A stretch of DNA of 8,523 nt, taken from NCBI GenBank assembly GCA_021200395.1, contig JAJQGQ010000224.1, forward strand, positions 1 through 8,523, in the 5' to 3' direction. Position 1 is the first letter of the stretch; each line of letters starts with the position of its first letter. The notes beneath the pieces were generated by a model. It did not search any database, was not told where the DNA came from, and saw nothing but the letters and a program-made list of their open reading frames with translations. This DNA comes from Erysipelotrichaceae bacterium. GTDB taxonomy: Bacteria > Bacillota_I > Bacilli_A > Erysipelotrichales > Coprobacillaceae. The translations under genes and the position numbers were made by a program. Below are positions 5,992 to 8,523 of this stretch, one piece after another.

Positions 5992-7839
5992 AAACCAATA
6001 AATCATACCATTTTCATCATATTCACCAGTTAATGGATTAATAGGAACTTGTTCAATAGAATCTGTTGGTTCATACCAAATATCATCTTCTTGAAGATAA
6101 TTGGCCATAGTTTGAAATATGATCTTAGGAATACGTGTTTGTGTTTGTAGTGTCATCTCTCTATTATCATCATATCCGCACCATGATAATATAGTATAGT
6201 TAGGATTATAACCAATACATAATGAATCATAAGCTGTTGTTCCAGTTTTAACCGCAAATGTACTATTTACTTGGTAGTTGGCCATGGTAGCTGATGCATA
6301 TGTAGAGAATTCTTCATGAAAAGGGGAAGTTAAGAGTTGTGATAGGACCAGGCATATATCTTGATTAAGAAGTTGTTTATTAGTTGGTATATATTCGTAG
6401 AGTATTTCGCCATTATCATTTGTTATTTTGGTAATGGTATGGATATCGTTATAGATACCTTCATTGGAAATAGTAACGTAAGCTGACGATAAATCATAAA
6501 TATTGGTATTTAATGTACCAAGGGCTAAAGAAGGATTAGGAGATATGTCAGTATAACCAAATTGATTTAATAAGCTAACCAAAGCATTTTCTCCTAAAAA
6601 CAAATGAGTTTTAACTGCATATATATTATCACTAACGGCAATAGCTTGAGCTAAAGTTATATCATCATGAGCATATTTATCATTAAAATTAGAGGGTGAG
6701 TAAGTCTCACCATTTTCTAATTGGAAGGTTGTTTCTTCACTTTTGAATTTGGTTATCGGTGTAAAACCATTCTCTAAAGCAACATAATAGAGTAATGGTT
6801 TCATGGTTGATCCTATTTGTCTTGAAGAAGAAGTTGCGCGGTTAAACTGAGACGAAGTATAATCAGCACCACCAATTAAAGCCAATATATGAGCATCATG
6901 ATCAACAATCATTGATGCCACTTCTAATTCATTCTTATCCTCTAACTGTTCATTAACAGTATCTTCCAAGGTATCTTGAATAGAAACATCTAAAGATGTT
7001 TCGACGTTTAATCCTTGATTGATATAACTATCAGTCAAATAACCAAGTTCCTCTAATTCATTCAATACAGTATCTTTAAAATAAGGATAACTATTTTCTA
7101 TTGTTTTAGAGGCATTATCATTCAATATAAAATCAGTCTCATAAGCATTACTAGCTTGAACATCTTCAATATATCCATATGTTACCATGGCCTCTAAAAC
7201 CAATAATTGTCTCTCTTTAGCAGCCTCTTCATCATTAAAAGGTGAATAATACTCAGGACCATTGATCACACCTGCTAACATCGATGCTTCATTCAAATCC
7301 AATTCACTTGGCTCCTTATCAAAATAATACCTGGCAGCCTTACGAATACCATAAATCCCATGACCAAAATAAACCGTATTCATATAACCTTCCAATATCG
7401 TATCCTTATCATAATGCATTTCCAATCTTATCGCTAAAAAAGCTTCATTCAACTTTCTATTCCATGTCTTCTCATTTGTTAGATACATCAATCTTGCATA
7501 TTGTTGAGTGATCGTACTGGCACCTTGTAAATCATCCGAAAAAATATTAACCTTAATAGCTCTTACAATACCAATGATATCAAATCCCTTATGCTCATAA
7601 AAACGATGATCCTCAATCGCTATAATCGCATCTATAAAATAATGAGAAACATCTTCCAAAGTGACATTGTCACTTTGGGATGATGAATAATATAAATTGT
7701 TTTGATTATCATATAACTTAATATATTGATGATCCCCTAAATCAGGTTCTTCAATAATATATCCTAATACATAGATACTCATCACTAATATCATGATACA
7801 TATAACCAATCTTCTTATCCATTTGATAATTCTCACCAA
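5983..7839 (-). CDS. Class A penicillin-binding protein (bifunctional transglycosylase/transpeptidase)
   Basis: This membrane-anchored enzyme polymerises lipid II into glycan strands and cross-links the peptides outside the cell. Counted from the TTG at 7839 it has 618 residues. A membrane segment lies at about 9-29. The glycosyltransferase 51 domain follows, with EDHRFYEHKGFD (catalytic E76), GASTITQQ (106-113), RKLNE (128-132) and an ILEGYMNTVYFG block (148-159). The transpeptidase domain has all three motifs: STMK with nucleophile S344 and K347, SDN at 403-405, and KTGT at 531-534. No PASTA or other C-terminal extension is present. An ATG at 7875 in the same frame would add 12 residues but has no ribosome binding site; GAGGTG at 7851-7846 instead serves TTG 7839 (best spacing), with TTG 7842 or GTG 7836 as alternatives. 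The gene stands alone on its strand. It is a general wall-synthesis PBP of the PBP1 kind; no sporulation or division role can be read from context. Confidence 0.95.
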   Translation of the reverse strand: MVRIIKWIRRLVICIMILVMSIYVLGYIIEEPDLGDHQYIKLYDNQNNLYYSSSQSDNVTLEDVSHYFIDAIIAIEDHRFYEHKGFDIIGIVRAIKVNIFSDDLQGASTITQQYARLMYLTNEKTWNRKLNEAFLAIRLEMHYDKDTILEGYMNTVYFGHGIYGIRKAARYYFDKEPSELDLNEASMLAGVINGPEYYSPFNDEEAAKERQLLVLEAMVTYGYIEDVQASNAYETDFILNDNASKTIENSYPYFKDTVLNELEELGYLTDSYINQGLNVETSLDVSIQDTLEDTVNEQLEDKNELEVASMIVDHDAHILALIGGADYTSSQFNRATSSSRQIGSTMKPLLYYVALENGFTPITKFKSEETTFQLENGETYSPSNFNDKYAHDDITLAQAIAVSDNIYAVKTHLFLGENALVSLLNQFGYTDISPNPSLALGTLNTNIYDLSSAYVTISNEGIYNDIHTITKITNDNGEILYEYIPTNKQLLNQDICLVLSQLLTSPFHEEFSTYASATMANYQVNSTFAVKTGTTAYDSLCIGYNPNYTILSWCGYDDNREMTLQTQTRIPKIIFQTMANYLQEDDIWYEPTDSIEQVPINPLTGEYDENGMIYWFKK

Positions 7840-7845
7840 CAATAT

Positions 7846-7851
7846 CACCTC
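7846..7851 (-). promoter_or_regulatory. Ribosome binding site that decides the PBP start
   Basis: GAGGTG on the minus strand lies six bases before TTG 7839-7837 and nine before GTG 7836-7834. It lies inside the reading frame that opens at ATG 7875, which makes that ATG an unlikely start. Confidence 0.65.
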
Positions 7852-7877
7852 TTCATTTATTTTTAACAAAACCATGT

Positions 7878-7883
7878 TATAAT
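7878..7883 (+). promoter_or_regulatory. Probable -10 box of the DUF1934-cls unit
   Basis: A perfect TATAAT lies 27 bases before the ATG at 7910, predicting a leader of about 20 bases. No strong -35 hexamer is seen at 16-18 bp; TTTATT at 7857-7862 is a weak candidate. On the minus strand the same bases give TATATT/TATAAC matches that could serve the PBP gene, so the two divergent promoters probably overlap in this 70-bp gap. Confidence 0.4.
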
Positions 7884-7909
7884 ATACCTATCATTTTTAA
7901 GGAGATGAC

Positions 7910-8272
7910 ATGATGCAAATTAAAGTTCATTATAAAGCTATATTTATAACAGATAACGATAAAGAAACAGTTGAATATAATGAAATAGGTCATTATGAAA
8001 TAGGCAAACTGTCTTTTAAAGATATATGTATATATTATGATAATCATAAAGTTGTTTTAAGTCATGGAACTTCTTCTTTATTATTTGATTATCATAAAGA
8101 TGTTTATAATCAGTATGATGTTGGCTATGGTAAAGTTAATATAACTACTAGACTTTTAAAATTTACTAAAAATGATCATAGTATACAAATGAAATATCAA
8201 TTATTAGATCATCATGATGTGATGACAACAGTTTATATATTAGTGGAGATGATTTCTTATGAAGGTGCCTAA
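7910..8272 (+). CDS. DUF1934 family protein (YwiB-like)
   Basis: This 120-residue protein has no signal peptide or membrane segment and looks like an all-beta protein. It resembles the DUF1934 family (Pfam PF09148; Bacillus subtilis YwiB), small cytoplasmic proteins with a calycin-like beta barrel and no established function. The family pattern is visible as VVLSHGTSSLLFDY (residues 48-61), then YGKVNITTRLLKF (73-85) followed by a final alternating strand pair (IQMKYQLL, TVYILVEMI). AAGGAG at 7899-7904 serves ATG 7910 or the adjoining ATG 7913, so the N-terminus may be one residue shorter. The stop codon lies 14 bases inside the next gene (cls), which suggests translational coupling. The family call is by remembered sequence pattern and is less certain than the neighbours. 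Confidence 0.7.
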   Translation: MMQIKVHYKAIFITDNDKETVEYNEIGHYEIGKLSFKDICIYYDNHKVVLSHGTSSLLFDYHKDVYNQYDVGYGKVNITTRLLKFTKNDHSIQMKYQLLDHHDVMTTVYILVEMISYEGA

Positions 8273-8523
8273 GATATTTTTAAGTCGTCTATTTGATTAT
8301 GGCTTATTAATTATATTGCAATTGATATGGTGGTTTTTGGTTTATAGTCAAGTTTTAGAAATTGTTTCATGGTTGAATTATGTTTTAGAGATTTTAAGTA
8401 TTTTTGTAGTATTGTGGTTAGTGAATAAAGAGGAAAATCCTTCTTATAAGATATCATGGATTATTCTTATATTGATATTTCCAATTTTAGGGGGATTTTT
8501 GTATTTATTGATAGGTAATAAAA
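8259..8523 (+). CDS. cls: Cardiolipin synthase, N-terminal part (partial)
   Basis: The first 88 codons are present; the gene continues beyond the right edge. Cardiolipin synthase of the phospholipase D superfamily joins two phosphatidylglycerol molecules into cardiolipin and glycerol at the membrane. Three hydrophobic segments are seen at about residues 14-30, 39-55 and 67-86. The segment NKEENPSYKISW at 56-67, followed by IFPILGGFLYLLIGNK, is the typical start of Firmicute cardiolipin synthases (PLDc_N domain). The two HKD catalytic motifs would lie downstream and are not visible, so an inactive or different PLD-family member cannot be excluded. The ATG at 8259 overlaps the DUF1934 gene by 14 bases, and GGAG at 8245-8248 lies ten bases upstream of it. 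Confidence 0.87.
   Translation, partial: MKVPKIFLSRLFDYGLLIILQLIWWFLVYSQVLEIVSWLNYVLEILSIFVVLWLVNKEENPSYKISWIILILIFPILGGFLYLLIGNK

Noticed and set aside
7284..7511. Plus-strand frame within the PBP gene
   Set aside because: It lies opposite the conserved glycosyltransferase domain and has a low-complexity His/Ser/Tyr composition.
7840..7875. Upstream ATG extending the PBP by 12 residues
   Set aside because: No ribosome binding site precedes it, while a good GAGGTG lies inside this extension and serves TTG 7839 or GTG 7836.

Overview
The window is an AT-rich piece of a bacterial chromosome, most likely from a low-GC Bacillota of the Erysipelotrichia/Coprobacillaceae kind or a related gut Firmicute. 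Evidence for this is the Gram-positive style ribosome binding sites (AAGGAG, GAGGTG), TTG start codons, sigma-A type TATAAT boxes, a cell-wall anchored surface protein with a KTGD sorting signal, and the protein families present. The taxonomic placement is inference; there is no rRNA or other marker gene.

Layout from left to right. Positions 1-143 hold the 3' end of a UDP-glucose 4-epimerase gene (galE), closed by a compact hairpin terminator. A two-gene plus-strand unit follows: a class I PLP-dependent aminotransferase of the aspartate aminotransferase type (205-1371) and an acylphosphatase with a TTG start (1387-1656). It converges on a minus-strand DUF1810 gene (1663-2085), with a hairpin terminator between them. 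A 192-bp intergenic region (2086-2277) carries two divergent promoters and a long AU-rich hairpin in the predicted leader RNA of the next gene. That gene (2278-5952) is the centrepiece: a 1224-residue secreted surface protein with a signal peptide, an Ala/Glu-rich coiled coil of about 450 residues, a CAP/SCP domain with its His/Glu tetrad intact, a second coiled coil of similar length, and a sortase-type tail. The order resembles the PrgA/Sec10 stalk proteins of enterococci, in which two coiled-coil arms pair to hold a CAP domain away from the cell. It converges on a minus-strand bifunctional class A penicillin-binding protein (5983-7839), again with a shared hairpin. Divergent from this gene is a plus-strand pair: a DUF1934 (YwiB-like) gene (7910-8272) overlapping by 14 bases the start of a cardiolipin synthase gene that runs off the right edge.

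Most genes with a clear role concern the cell envelope: nucleotide-sugar supply (galE), peptidoglycan synthesis (PBP), membrane lipid (cls) and a wall-anchored surface stalk. No mobile element, CRISPR array, tRNA, rRNA or prophage signature is visible. No stretch longer than 192 bases lacks a gene. The least ordinary object is the coil-CAP-coil surface protein and its leader; the rest looks like normal chromosomal content.
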